Positions 10,121 to 22,357 are shown, numbered from the stretch's first letter. The stretch is 64,000 nucleotides of DNA from Hymenochaete sp. R1 (GCA_019400425.1 JAFREE010000022.1:124001-188000), one strand, 5' to 3'. Translations and numbers: made by a program. Notes: generated by a model not told the origin, from the letters alone.

Positions 10121-13048
10121 TCAGGCAGCTGTAATCATATTCGTATTATTGGGAACAAGTTGCGATTTGGCTTTCGTTCTAGACTGGTCACTGAGAAACG
10201 ATAGCATCGAGCTGTTTTCGTTGCAGCTACGAGTAATATTAGAAAATATTCGAGTATCAAAAGAAAGAATAGCTTCACACACATTTTTGACACATGCTGC
10301 TCCGCATCCACAAGTCCCTTCCACAACGCTCTGAATACACTAGCATATTGCATCGACCGGTCTCTCAAATACCTTCCATGCGCAAATAGAAGCGACCTCG
10401 CCCACAGTAAATCATATTCCAAGTGCGGCGACCGCATCTTGGCAGCATCCGCTTCAGACCCTCCAGAAGGATCCAACCTGGCTGATACGAGTCGGAGCAT
10501 CCTATCGAGGTACACCACAGGAAACTGTCTTGCAACAAGCGCAATGTCCGCGCGGGGAACCGCTTCGAACGCAAGACGCAGTAGGGGTCGTTCGTTGAGG
10601 CGGAAAGCCATTATAAGGGCTTTCAGGTGTTCTTTCTGCGCGATGGCAAGTGCAATAGATTCAGGCGTGAGGTCCATGTCGAGGTCGAAAGGGTCGAATG
10701 CAAAAGCTTCGTCCAGTGAGAAGAGAAGAAGGCCTTCTGTTGAGGCGGCGGCCCAGCTCGTCCCCGTAGGCGAAAACCGAACACATTTTGTTCGTGCTTC
10801 GCGTCTGTACCGCCGCTTCGAAAGATCACCTCTTTGAGCACCGGGAAGAGTGTTGTCAAGTCTATCTTCCAAATCACTCGCGTCACCTCTATCGTCGAAT
10901 GTGTCCACATTGAAACCCGCATCGTTGACCTTCCTACTATCCAAGAATTCCTCCGTTCCGTCCAGCGATAGGTTTTCGCTTATCTGGTACTTGCGTACCA
11001 TAACACCGTCTCGCACGTCGTAAAGCACAACGTACTTTGAGTTTCCGCCCGCGAGAAGACAGGAACCATCGGCAGAGTATGTTATGCTATTGAAACTTTT
11101 ACCTGAGCTGGCATTTGCAGCTGAACGCCTGTCGTCTGCTTTTCTACCCCCCGATACGTCTTTCCGACCTTCGATCAGCATTGTCTGCTTTCCCAGAGCG
11201 ACATCCCAGAATACGATTTGTCCGTCGAGAGAAGACGCTGCGAGTTGCTTACCGTCGGGTCGGAAGGCAAGCGCGAGGACATCGGCGCTGAGTTGGTATG
11301 GCTCGACGGCGCGAGACCTATCGAATATGTTCCAGATGCGTACGGTTTTGTCCCAAGAAGACGATGCGAGTTGGTTGCTTATGGGTGAGAACGCGAGCGA
11401 ACTAATGGGTGCCTCGTGCCCACTCAGGACGTCGAGTAGTTTTCCCGTTTGAACAGACCACATGAAGATTTGGAAGCTATCGTTTGAACCAGCTGCAATG
11501 ACCTCCCCACTTTCATCTACTGCCAAACAGGAGAATTGGACAGGCGAAGGAGAAGTGAACGTTCGGAAGTTGCGATAGCGAATGAGGTCGAAGGCACGCA
11601 CGGTACCATCTAAGGAGGCGGAGAAAACAATTTGGCCCTGCTTAGCAAAGGAAATAGCAGACACTGCTGCGGAATGCTCGGAAAACGTCACAAAGCAGAA
11701 ACCGGACAGAGTGTTCCAGATTTTGACCTTTCCATCGTCACCGCCAGTTGCAACATGTTGACCATCGGAGGAGTATGAGAGTGTGTTCATGTCGAAATAA
11801 TGGCCCTGTTGTTTCAACACGTACGATTCTGATTGCCACTCCCATACTAGCAGTTGACCGAGCTTTTGCGCACCAAATGCCAACCATTCGCCACTGGCAT
11901 TTATAGCAATAGAAGATATTTTCTCTTGTGAGATGCTGAGCGTGTGGATGTTTGCGAATTCAGGCATTTCCCAGAGCCCAAAGACGCCAGTGCTGAAACC
12001 AACAACAAGGAGATTTGACGTCGAGTGGAACGTACTGCAGACCACTTTTGTGCCTGGCTGATTGAAATAGTTCCTTTTTGATATGCCCCAGCGAGTAGCT
12101 GCGATGATATTATCAGTAGATGATGACACAGTCATCGTTTCTTCATCGTCCTCATCATCTTTCGGTTTCTCCCTCCATACGAAGACGGCGCCATCACGGC
12201 TGACTGTATAGACCTCGAAGCATACCGTTAGCGAGTGAAGGACTGTGGATGTGCAGTACTTAACGAACGCTCACAGTTTTGGAATCTGCAGAGAAGTAAG
12301 CGTTGATGACCACATCTCGATGTCCAGCAAAAGTTTTGGGTCGGAAGCTCTCCACCGGATGTAGCGTAAAGAGTCGTGCAGTCATATCTCTGGAGGTCGT
12401 GATGAAGCATCTGAATAGGCAATTAATACTTCCCACTCAAAGACTTGAAAGAAGGTCTGTAGTACGCACTTCGAATCCGGGGACCATTCGATACTCATGA
12501 CCTCGTCATGGTGTCCCGTGTAAGTCCTATGCAAATTAAACGGCGCGAACTCCCTAACAAGGTGATTTGGCGTCTTCCACACTTGCACATGACTGTCGTG
12601 AGTCACAGCAATATAGTTCCCGTCAGGAGAGAATTTGATGGCATTTACAGGTTTTTTGAAGTTGAAATGATGTAGGAGTGTTCGTCGACGGAAGTTGCAA
12701 AGGAGAACACGGCCGTCTTCATCGACGGTAACGAGTACGTTGCCATCCGGGCTCAGCGCAATGCAGGTAATATTCTTTCGGTTCTGAAAGGGCAGAGTGT
12801 ATGACTTATTGCTAATGGCCCCAATGCTAGTCAGCAACCATAAAGAAGAAGGTAAAGTCGGGACTCACTTGAGGAGGTCAAAAACAGAGACACGATTCCC
12901 TATGGGACTGAGAATTGAATTGCCATCATTTGTGAACAGCACATTTCCTTGCTGATAGACTGTTCCACAAAGATTCGAAAACTATGGGTCATTTAGAAGA
13001 ATGAAATCCAACAAGAAGGAATGAACGGACTCTGAAGCTGGTCTTCAT
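10121..13048 (-). CDS. PWP2: PWP2 / UTP1, WD40 subunit of the small-subunit processome
   Basis: Six exons in perfect phase: 12981-13048 region split as 13031-13048 (18 nt) and 12869-12981, then 12470-12811, 12275-12410, 10283-12213 and 10121-10226. The product is 881 residues, matching the family. The N-terminus FSNLCGTVYQQGN and FDLLNNKSYTLP closely follows yeast Pwp2. Two tandem WD40 propellers follow, with repeats such as HFNFKKPVNAIKFSPDGN, LASSSWDKTVRIWN and ATGGDDGKVKIWN. The C-terminal helical Utp12 region is around LARQFPVVYLDRMLRLV-like sequence. By family knowledge it sits in the UTP-B complex with U3 snoRNA in the nucleolus and is needed for early 18S rRNA processing. The 18-nt first exon ends at an atypical donor (GTCCGT) and the last donor is GTGTGT. 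Both are forced by phase and by the conserved protein. Confidence 0.93.
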
Positions 13049-13597
13049 GAAGTTTTCAAGCACAAGCCTGCGCGCGGCGCAATGTATTCACCTCTACGTC
13101 CTTCCCGAAACGGAAATTAGATCCCTTGTCCTGCGAGCAAGAAAGTTGCCACCTTTTACTTTTATCTTTCTCTCAGACAGCCACTGACACCGATCAGCAC
13201 GATAGTCAGAAAGTCGGAGGCCGAAAAGAAATTATTTTGAAAAATAGAGACAGAATTGAATAGGAGTACTAATTCTAATCCGCTTGACTATTCCATGGAT
13301 GATATCCTCGGTCCTCGTATATTAATTTAATTTGAGAAAGTGACTGAACATTTCAATGTGCGGCAAGACGAAGGTACGGTCAATTACAATTCGGAAATGT
13401 TCTCAATTAGTAAATTTAAAAAAATAGAGCTCGCTCTATCCAGTTCTACAGAATATATCGCCAGGCCAATCCCAAGCAACACATGCACGACAAATCGGCG
13501 TGCGCGAGTTTCTTTCTCTGAATGAAGTAAGTGGCGGTAGACAAGACTTTTACGGAGTAGAAAGCTACATGTATACACAGCTGGTCGCGGAATTTCC
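13049..13597. other. Intergenic region upstream of PWP2
   Basis: About 550 bp between the PWP2 start and the end of the next minus-strand gene. It should hold the PWP2 promoter and the 3' UTR of the coiled-coil gene. The interval is A/T-rich around 13220-13440. No open frame worth annotating. Confidence 0.45.
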
Positions 13598-15027
13598 TCA
13601 TTCCTCGGCCTTCTTTCCCTTAGCGAAATGCTTTGACTCTAACTTTCCCAGTTTCGTCAGACGTTTGTCCGTGTCCTTCAGCATCGCAGAAATCTTGACT
13701 ATATTCATATCAGCCACACCTAGCTTTCGCTCGATAAAATCTTGTGCGAGTGCATCCCCTTTCGTAAATCCACTAGGATCGTCCAATGGAATCATCGAAC
13801 ACGCATCTTCAAGGATTTTCATTTTCTGCGATAGCTCAGCCTTTGCTGATTGCAGCATAATGCGAGTAGAGTTATCGGTTTCCTTATGGTTTCTTTGCCT
13901 TAGATAATTGACACTACTGTGAATCAGGTGTAGAAGTGCATCGCATGAATCATCCGAACCTCCCTCCTTTTTGATAGTGTGTACATCGTCACGGATTTCC
14001 AGCATTCGTGTGATTCGATCGTAGTCTTTCTCCAGTAGGTCTAGGTGGTCATCATGTGGATCGAATGAACTACTAAAACAAGGGTCGTCAATTAGGCCAC
14101 GAAGATTATGGCCATCGGGTAGACTCTTTGCTATCTTCCAGAGTCCCTCATCCCGCTTTAAGTTGTCCTTTCGACCACGTCTTCTATTTACTGTGAGAAA
14201 ATTCCAAGGCTTTTCCAACGAAGAAAATTCTTCCTTTACTTCGTTTCGTGAAGCGACCAAACTTGAAGAAGCAATATGAGCTTCGATGGGTGGCACCTGT
14301 TGAATGACAGAAGGGATATCGTGATGGCTTTCAATGACAGCAAGCTTTGTTTCGTGTGAGCGAATCTCTCCGTCATGACGCCAATCGTCCTTTCCAGTTC
14401 GCGAAGACGATTTTCCGCAACCTCTACAAGAGTTTTGCGCTCCTTAATCCTCTTTCGTTTCCAATTAAGTTGACGTCGTAGCAAATCCATCAGTTTATCA
14501 CGAGTAGTAGATGGGAGGCCCGTTACTTTGTCGATGAAGTCGTCCAGCCATTTCAGCCGATAATAATGGTAGATGATGTATTCTGTGTGTTGCTTTTCCA
14601 AAAGTTCAGGTCGTCTCGGCAAGAGCACACGCTTGCGCCAAACCCAGTCCGATTCTCCGTCGTCGTCACCTCCTTTCTCGAAGCCTTCGTTCTGTTCCGT
14701 TGCCAGAACTTGAAGGACTCGCGAACTTCGTTCACGAACGAGGTCGTACAGCTTTTCGTCGTCTTGTCCCTGCTCCTGACGTTTCGCAAAAGTGTCCTCT
14801 ATTTCTCGAAACAAGACCCGAACCGACGTGTAGCAGCCCGTGTCACTCTTGTCACCTATCTGTGCAGAAGGAGCAAGTGAGGACTATGATGAGAATTCTG
14901 CGGGGGTCTGGCCTGAAATTTCTCCGTGCTTGCGTATTCTCTTCCCACTGCTGCTATCGTTATGTGGGGCCTCGAAACCGGTACGAGGCGCTTTACGCTT
15001 TGACATCGGCTTAGCGGAATTGGACAT
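13598..15027 (-). CDS. Coiled-coil protein of unknown function
   Basis: The start ATG at 15027 begins MSNSAKPMSKRKAP, a short basic N-terminus. A TAG in the same frame at 14884-14886 is removed if the first intron runs from a phase-1 donor (for example GTACCG after 14985) to the acceptor at 14856. Exon 2 is then 14297-14855, and exon 3 is 13598-14183 after a 113-nt intron. This gives about 395 residues. The product is highly charged and helical, with segments such as RLKWLDDFIDKVTGLP, RRQLNWKRKRIKERKTLVEV and KLGKLESKHFAKGKKAEE. I do not recognise a family. The exact first-exon boundary is uncertain because several phase-1 donors are possible. Confidence 0.6.
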
Positions 15028-17629
15028 GTTACGTGTACGATTGATGACAAGATCGAGAAGTTACGATCAACGCTCCCTGGAGATGAGAATCGAAAATTGC
15101 GTTGACGATGTTAGGTGCCTAGGATCATGCCTTTTAGTACCAACTTTGCACCTTCAAAGGCGCGCCTGAATACCAAGCTTTATACACTCTGGAATGCGTC
15201 AAGCTGTTTTGCAGCTGATCATGTATGTCAGAGAATGAAACGTACCGATACAAATGGAAAGTTTGTTGTGTTATGGTTTTATCGTCTCGATTGTCTTCGA
15301 AATCGAGGCTTTGATGGCTTGCGCTGCATCGTGCCTTTCACGTTGAAAAGCAAAGCTGAATGCGCTCTGGACTTTTGCTCATCCAGGTTCCTGATACAAC
15401 AAATTTGCCTTGATAAAGTTGCGCACCTGAGTTGGGTACTATTCGAGTTGAGTGAGTAATGCCTGAGTATTTTTAACTGGCCCAAAACCTGCGCGTTTGA
15501 ATAATACAGCAAACCGTGAACCAGTATCTTTTTTGGAATGTCAAGGAATTATCGCGAGACTTCTGATGAGCGGATAAGCTCAATCTCAGCTCTCGGAGGT
15601 GAGGAAGGAGACCATGCACGAAGGCATGAAATGGGATTAGGGCCTACGGTCGCGACGAGGATATCCAATGCTCCTACGCCCTGATCCTGATGTTAGAGGA
15701 GAATGTCAATGTGCGTAGGCGCCAGTAGTACTGGTAAATGCCCTGGCCTTCCGCTTGCCGTAATCATTCGACTGACGCACGCAAACCTGAGATATTGGGG
15801 AGTGAATATTCTCGCCATCACAAGCCTAGTGAACTTATAACCGCTCATTTTTTCCATAACATCGGATAGTACCTCATAAAAACACCATATCAGTATGCAT
15901 TTCTGAAAAATTTGGAATTGTCTTACTGGATCGGCCATGCAATAGACCGTTCATTCAAAGACAAGTTTTAGCCGTTCTTTTGTTCCCATCGGTGTCTTAC
16001 TTGTGGCTCAGGCCAACGCTGCCCCTCACATTCGCATAGGCCGTCTATTGCGCGACTTGTTGCTCTTGAAAACAAGTCTATGCTACGAAGTGCACGGGCC
16101 AGTGGCATTGTTCGAGATGCCCAGGCTCCAGTGGCTCACAAGCCACACGAACTTGATCCCAACATATAAAAATGGCACACAGTGACCCAGTCTTTCTTTC
16201 CTCATTGCCCTATCCTCCTTCACCAGAGGCGAGCATATATCGGGCGATTGCAACCCTTCCTCTATCATCCTGCGAGTAATCCCATCTGCAGGAACCAGCC
16301 CTCTTGTCTTTCCAGATGGGAGGGAAGTGGATCCTCGCAGAAAGGGCCCGGTACGTCCATCCTTGCTCTCTTAGACGCCTCGAATGCCTCTTTCTCCACC
16401 GGTGCCAGCCTGTCCCATCTTGGGACACACGATTGCGACAGTCGAGTCCAATACAAGTATGTTTCGCGGCTTCGTGAGGGCTGCTTCGCCTTAGCAGGGC
16501 GGGGCTGGCCGTTCGGTCTCGGCGGGAACCGTGCGCGGGTTCCCAATGCCAGATCGCTTCCATGTCTGCATACCATTATGCAGAGACCTGAACGCGCTTA
16601 GACCAGAGACGGGACCCCCAAAACGCGCGTCCGAGCAGACCCTAGCTGTTGAGACGCGCACCGGTTCAGGGGGCGTATGGGATGAAGCGTGACCTACCGC
16701 TAAAATAGTTGGTCCCGTGGTGGAGGTCCGTCAGACCACGGACAAAAAAGGGGGAACGTCTCTGGGGCAGACGGAGTATTGCCGTTCTCTGCACCATTAT
16801 GCTACGTGGTGCGAAGGGAAGCGGCATCTTTCGACCTGCACTGGATGGGGCTGTGCGCCTTGAGCGGTGAGCCTTGGAAAGTGTAAGGGCGTGCTCCTTT
16901 GCAGGTTAAGACGGATCCTAGGGAGATCCCCATGACGGTCTGAGCCTCCTCTGGTGCAAGCCGGTCAATGGAGTGAATTCACATGGAAGTGATCATGGTG
17001 CACGGGGAGATTATGGGTGAGGTATATAAGGGACAAGGTGGAACTACTGTGGCTTGGGATAGCTTTCTGGGCATACGGGGATCGTCGCCCAGACAGGATG
17101 ACGGATGCCGAAGGTTGTGTCGACCCTTGTGACCAATTTTTTCCGACCTATGGCTCCATTAGGAGCTTTGTCACTTCTTGACTAGACAAATGCAAAAAAA
17201 TCGTGATTGGAGAGAGGAAGATGTCAGTAATCCATGTTCTATCAGCTAAAGTAATATGCTGATATTCTCACCTCAGATCCTGGGCCAACTCGACTGAACT
17301 GGAGTTACAAGTGAGTCTCTATTCTGTGGGATAAAATAAGTCACTTTAGTCATCAGCCGACAAGTCGCATAACCTCATACAAATCCGAGGTTACATTCCC
17401 CAAGTTTCTCAAAATTCGGCAATTACCAACCTTACTGACACTCACAAAAGTGAATATGATGATCATTACATCATGACAGCGTTGCTTTTGTGACGAAGTG
17501 ATAAGGCTGCTGATCTAATTACCTCGAAGCAGGTTTTCTGTTTTCATAGGGGTTGTTATCGTCACACTTTCGTGTATCGCAACAAGGAATGCCGCATTGT
17601 ATTAAAGCATGTTTGAGTTATAAAGTGAT
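15028..17629. other. Gene-poor 2.6-kb stretch
   Basis: No gene can be assembled on either strand. Between about 16.2 and 17.1 kb the sequence becomes GC-rich and shows no long frame. It includes a TATATAAGG motif near 17030 and ends in a run of T near 17140. The rest resembles neutral intergenic DNA. It may be the remnant of a mobile element or a non-coding transcription unit; nothing visible proves either. Confidence 0.35.
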
Positions 17630-18573
17630 CTAGAATGGCAACGATTCCTTCTTTCGTGTAGGGGCAGGCTTGAGAGGCTGCGCCCTTCTCTTCCTGTATA
17701 CCTATTTAATGTGTTCATCAATATCAAATGCAACATATGTGAAGACGAGTGAAGACGAACATTCTTAAATCTTGCAATCCGCTGGCTCATATCCCGCATG
17801 CGAACGGCTATTTCTCCTTTCCTCTTCTGCATGTGGCGCTCCCACTTGTGTCCCTTGAACATACGCCGGCGACCCGCGTAAATCGTGAGGCCAGACCGTT
17901 TCTTCGCTGGTACTTTGCCTGTCCAGCGGAAGACGATTCCAGGGTACCCTAGCGCAGCAGAGTTGCGGCGTTGTTGGAGCTCTCCTAGGGATCGCTTTCT
18001 CCAGCGTCGACTATTCAATTTAGAAGAAGATATGGTGGCCTTTTGGGACGCAGCAACGGTGCCAGCTGCGTCTTCTATACTGGTTTCGCCGATCGGGCTT
18101 GTAGCTTTCTTCTCCTTCATCGCCTGCGCAACGTTCGAGCATGTCCGTTTAGCCTCCGATGCGCCTTTACGATAAGCTGCCTTTGCTTCTTCGAGCTCTT
18201 TTGTACTGAGTTTTGGCCCAGGTGGGAGAAGATGCAGTGTCCCAGATGCTCGAGCAGCCTTGACAAGGTCCGCCTGCCTCCTCAACGAATATTGCGGACC
18301 TGCCCATTTCGTGCGCTCCTTTTTCTGATCTCCTTCTCCTCTCGCCCTCCCAATCGGATTCGCATGCGGAGCGAGAGGACGAGGAAGGAATGGATTGCGG
18401 AGGGGGACGTCTTTACGGAAGCTGGTGACGTCGGTGTCCTGCATGAAGGCGAACGAGGCTTTACTGAGGCCATTCTTACTTGACGGTAAGTTGCGATTTC
18501 CGGGTGTGTTGACCAGCTTTTGAAGCTCACGCGCTCGAAAGCGCTGGACAAGCTTCGGCGCGGCGGTGGACAT
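17630..18573 (-). CDS. Mitochondrial large-subunit ribosomal protein mL59 (MRPL25-like)
   Basis: Two exons, 17761-18573 and 17630-17701, joined in phase 0 across a 59-nt intron. The product is 294 residues. The diagnostic block is present: GPQYSLRRQADLVKAARASG, then LHLLPPGPKLS. Later come GIVFRWTGKVP, a YAGRRRMFKGHKWERH segment and a basic C-terminus ending in ESLPF. This architecture matches fungal mL59/Mrpl25 of the mitochondrial 54S subunit. The N-terminus MSTAAPKLVQRFRAREL is rich in basic residues. An upstream in-frame ATG at 18621 would add 16 residues, but the shorter start fits the family better. Downstream of the first exon the frame runs on into the intron, so an unspliced prediction would give a wrong tail. 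Confidence 0.85.
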
Positions 18574-18980
18574 GGAGGAAAATGTAGCGTCCGTTTGACA
18601 AACAGGAACGTGAGTTGTCATCGAGTCGACCGTCGATCATCGCACGGCTTCTCCTCTGATCTTCTCTGTTCTCAGCCATTCTCTCTCCGATTCTCCTCGA
18701 ACTCAGACTTGCCTTTCCACACATTTATCGAGTCTTAGACATTTAAGCCGGTATGATCAACGTACGGTACTGTTCTTTGAAACAAGCGGTGCATGGAATA
18801 TCATTGAGTGGCTTGTGAGCTATGCTAACTGCAGTATTAACTCTGTGAAGACACTACCGACTACGCTTTACATCAAGAGAACATCACGTTCGGAAGCTGC
18901 ATCGATTTCAACGAGACTCTTTCAAATCATCTGAGGCACTTATTCGGCTGGGCCGGCGTGTGTGTCCTGGAATTGTGAGC

Positions 18981-19742
18981 TTAGGAACGTTGAACCTGGG
19001 AATGGGAATCATATTTGGATGGGTCGACCTCTAGAGTAGCTCCATCATCCAGCTCCCAAGGCATCAAAGGCGCGTCCTCCATAGAGCGCATTGATTGCAT
19101 TAGTTCTTCTTTGGATTTATCTATCTTTCGCAGTACTCGCCTTAGACTATCTCCTTTCTGTTTGGTACTGAGGTCGGTATCATTCATGATGGATTGTAAC
19201 TCTTCGTTCAACATGCTCCAAATTTGCAGGTGCTTGTCCTCGAGGAACTCGGCTTTCTTCCGAATAAACTCTTGGGAGTTCGGATCGGAGGGAATTTTGG
19301 CGATGTCTCTTCTGTACTCCTCCTGGAGAAACCGTAACTTCTCCTTGCCTTCCTCCGCTTTCCTCTTCTCCTTTCGACACTTCTCCATGGCCTCAGCGAT
19401 CGCGGACGTAGCTTTACTCCCGTCGCGTTCGCGCAACGGTTCGATTCTGCCTTCCTCATAATCGGCCGCAGCCTCAGCAAATTCGATATAGATCTTCAAC
19501 GCTTCGATCTCGGCGAGCTTCTCTAGAGGAGTGCGAGGAATCTCCATGGGAGGCTTAGATTCCTTGTGCTCCTTACGCTCCTTTGCAGTTGTTGTCTCTG
19601 CCGTGTAGGAGGGTCCGGTGGCAGGACCATCTCGGACCTGCGACCTCGCACGCCTCTTGAAAAAACGGGTAGTGCCGTTAGGTATGGGAGCATCGAGTTC
19701 TGGGGTCAACTCGCGCTTCATCGCTCTTTGACTACCTGACAT
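18981..19742 (-). CDS. Charged coiled-coil protein, function unknown
   Basis: Intronless gene of 253 residues starting at an ATG. The N-terminus is basic (FKRRARSQVRD), suggesting possible nuclear localisation. The centre is a continuous charged helix with segments such as EALKIYIEFAEAAADYEEGR and EEYRRDIAKIPSDPNSQEF. The C-terminus is acidic (MPWELDDGATLEVDPSKY). I do not recognise a domain. About 340 bp separates its start from the weak candidate sequences upstream, and it is the gene immediately upstream of mL59 on the same strand. Confidence 0.6.
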   Translation of the reverse strand: MSGSQRAMKRELTPELDAPIPNGTTRFFKRRARSQVRDGPATGPSYTAETTTAKERKEHKESKPPMEIPRTPLEKLAEIEALKIYIEFAEAAADYEEGRIEPLRERDGSKATSAIAEAMEKCRKEKRKAEEGKEKLRFLQEEYRRDIAKIPSDPNSQEFIRKKAEFLEDKHLQIWSMLNEELQSIMNDTDLSTKQKGDSLRRVLRKIDKSKEELMQSMRSMEDAPLMPWELDDGATLEVDPSKYDSHSQVQRS

Positions 19743-20508
19743 GTCACGACCTATATCCTAAATTAAGGGGATGGCGAATGATACGTAAGGGAGCTGGCGA
19801 GCTGGCACGCTTGAATATTGGAAGATAAGTGGCTCTGAGAAAGGGGGAGAGTGCGGGACTCGGAAGTGTTGGTCTCATAAGTGCCAGTTCTTGTATACGA
19901 CGAAAACAGCTTTGCTGATTCCTGTTTGAGAAGAGTCGCTGGTCGCTTTGCAACACCACATTATGATTCAAGCTATCTATTGCTTATGCTACTTAGCGAA
20001 TGCTCAAGTGAACGTATGCCTTGTAAAATCTTTGTTGAATTTTGCACTGACGCTCATGCAATCCGAATCGGAGCGCAATGTTATCCGCACGTATTTGGGT
20101 GCCTGTTTACTGTGATGATAGAGGGATCGAACCTCGCTCTTCCGCTTCCGCAGTTCTTCGCCAGCAAAGCCACCAGCAGCGAAGAATGAAGTGCATTTGT
20201 AAGGGTGATTTTCTTTGGCTGCTTGTTGGGTGAATGTACACAAGGGTTACTGTAGTACATTGAGTCCGAGAAAGTTCAGAAAGGGCCAGAGAGTGTCATA
20301 GAAGGCGAAAGAATCGTAACAGTTCTTTCCGGCGAATGAACCAAAGAAAATGAGACGTCGTACCGGTAAGCGTGAATCTTATCATTACAGCTAAGAAAAG
20401 AAGGGAAAGCGAGTAGAGTACATGAAAGGTTACGCCAATAAAATACCCCGACATATGCTTCCAAAGAAACGTCCCAATGCAACTGCAAAATTTACTCAAA
20501 CTCACACT
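19743..20508. other. Intergenic region
   Basis: About 770 bp with no supported gene. A minus-strand sequence near 20120 resembles a tRNA T-arm (GGTTCGATCC), but no pairing acceptor stem or anticodon arm is present. Promoter of the 18981-19742 gene and the 3' UTR of the leucine-rich-repeat gene probably lie here. Confidence 0.4.
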
Positions 20509-22357
20509 TCACATGCCTTCCGTCCCTTCCTCCAATCCCATACCCAAAATGCTCATGACATCCCCTTCATTCCTCTCCTCCGCTTCAAATCGCGCGCATC
20601 CAACCTCGTTCAGCCAACGCATACGCATTTCATACCGGTGACATAGCACGCTACCGCCCGCGCCCATGCACTTTCCGCCAGCACATGGGCTGGAAAATGT
20701 ACGCGGTAGGGAAGCAAAGCTGAACCTTGTCGCCCGTGGTGTTGGATAAATTGTCGCCGAAGAAGAGGATGAAATCAATAGTGATGATGGTGATGTCGGT
20801 ATTGCGTTGCTCGGCATTATAGGCAGAGAGGATCCAAGCGGCTTGTCGACTGCCGATACGACGCTGGAAGTTATATTTGATTGAGAAGATGTGCTCGGTA
20901 CTGAAGCAGCGCTCGAAAAGGGAAGTACGGCAGGGTCGGGTATACAAGCCGAGTGGGACGAGTATGAGTTTGGAAGGGTGAGGAGAGGCTTGAGGGTTGT
21001 CGGTGAAGAAGCAAAGTCAAATATTCGGAATCGCTGGGAAGCAGATAGCGTAGGGCTGAGGAGGGAAAGGATGTGATGCTGAAGTTCGACAGGGAGGTTC
21101 CGGAAGGGAAATATGGGTGGAATGAATGATGGAGGAGTTGACCGAACAGTTTCGGGGTGTGTTCGAGAAAACTTCGCTGGTACCGGCGAGCTTCTTTCAT
21201 CTGGCTGCATTTTTTCTTGTCTGCTCGAACAGAGCAGGAGAGGCCTAGAATACGTGAGTAGTGACATCGCTTCATTGTGAACTTTCTTTCTCAAAAGCTC
21301 GTTCCGCAACAACATCCTTTTCATTTCCTTCATTGTCTCTTCCCACTTTGCGCGCCTCTCCTCCACACTCACTTCCATCGTCACGCCGTTTTGACTATTT
21401 TCTTGGCCGTCTTCGTTCCCGTCGCCTGTATCAATCCAAACACCATTATGAATCAAGTTCGCGAACATCTCGAGCTTCTGGAGCGTGAAGTTCGTCTTTC
21501 CAATGACTTGCAAAAGTTGCATACTGCTTCGATATCCAAGGCTAGCGCCATTGCATTTGAACGACTCGAGCGCCCACGAACGTGGTGATGCAAGAAAGTC
21601 TGTCATTGCCGGCGTAGAGCGGTAGGTGATTCCAAGTCCCGAAATTTGGAGTTCGTGAAAGTGAGCAGGGTCAAGGTGGGAGAAGAAGGAAATGCAGAAG
21701 GCATCGACTAAATTGTTTGCGACGAGCGAAAGGACTTCGAGTTTTGAAGTATTAATGGCAGAACTGAACGTGACACCCAGCTCCGTGTCGCCCTGTTGAG
21801 AGAGAATTTATAAGCGAATATTCCGGAAATATACGACTGGTTACATACCTCAATACCGTTCTAACGTTCACGAGCGAGAATGGTAATTAGATAGACGGCA
21901 ATGAACCCATAGAGGAGACTACTCACGGCTTGTAGAACGAGCACCTTCAAATGATTGTTGCTTTGTAGATAGTGGGCAATGGCGTAGAGCCCGATGTCGC
22001 CGATTTCATTTGACTTCAAGCTAATTTCTCCTATCTGGTAATGTCGACCATGAGTGCTTAGGAAAGAGAAGAGCTCCTGGCAGCCATCATCTCCAAGGTA
22101 GTTGTGATTCAGGATGAGCTTCGTAACGGATTTTCGAGTCCGCAGTGTCGCTATAATCTCTCTGGCACCTTCAAATCGTCATATCAACGAAATTTCAATG
22201 CTCCACTTTGAAATAGAACAGCAATGCCCTCACCTGCAACAGACCTGAGCCCCTTGTCCGACATATCGACATGGGTTCGTGCAGCAAGCGAAACGCGCGG
22301 TGCCGATGCTCTCCTTACATGAACGGACGTGACAGTTCTAGATGTTGTTGCAGTCAT
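20509..22357 (-). CDS. Leucine-rich-repeat (RNI-like) protein with F-box-like C-terminal motif
   Basis: Four exons in phase: 22234-22357, 21927-22168, a 12-nt micro-exon at 21849-21860, and 20509-21792. The product is 553 residues. N-terminal repeats of ribonuclease-inhibitor type are visible: SVTKLILNHNYLGDDG, IGEISLKSNEIGDIGLYAI, HLKVLVLQANGIE and SKLEVLSLVANNLVDAF. After a charged helix (EERRAKWEETMKEMKRM) comes a motif around residue 355, FPFRNLPVELQHHILSLLSP, which looks like a degenerate F-box. A Ser/Pro-rich tail follows. Such proteins may act in protein-protein recognition, possibly in SCF-type ubiquitin ligases; the order LRR then F-box-like is the reverse of classical F-box LRR proteins. 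The micro-exon encodes Asn-Gly-Ile-Glu and is bounded by a GTGAGT donor upstream and a GTATGT donor downstream. Confidence 0.65.

Noticed and set aside
14884..14886. In-frame TAG between the ATG at 15027 and the main frame, suggesting a pseudogene or readthrough
   Set aside because: A phase-1 donor (for example after 14985) to the acceptor at 14856 removes it and restores the frame, so no readthrough is needed.
18574..18621. Upstream ATG for mL59 adding 16 residues
   Set aside because: The shorter start MSTAAPKLVQRF fits the family N-terminus better; the extension looks like leader sequence.
20110..20190. tRNA-like B box (GGTTCGATCC) on the minus strand
   Set aside because: The T-arm would have a mismatch and no matching 5' acceptor strand or anticodon arm was found.
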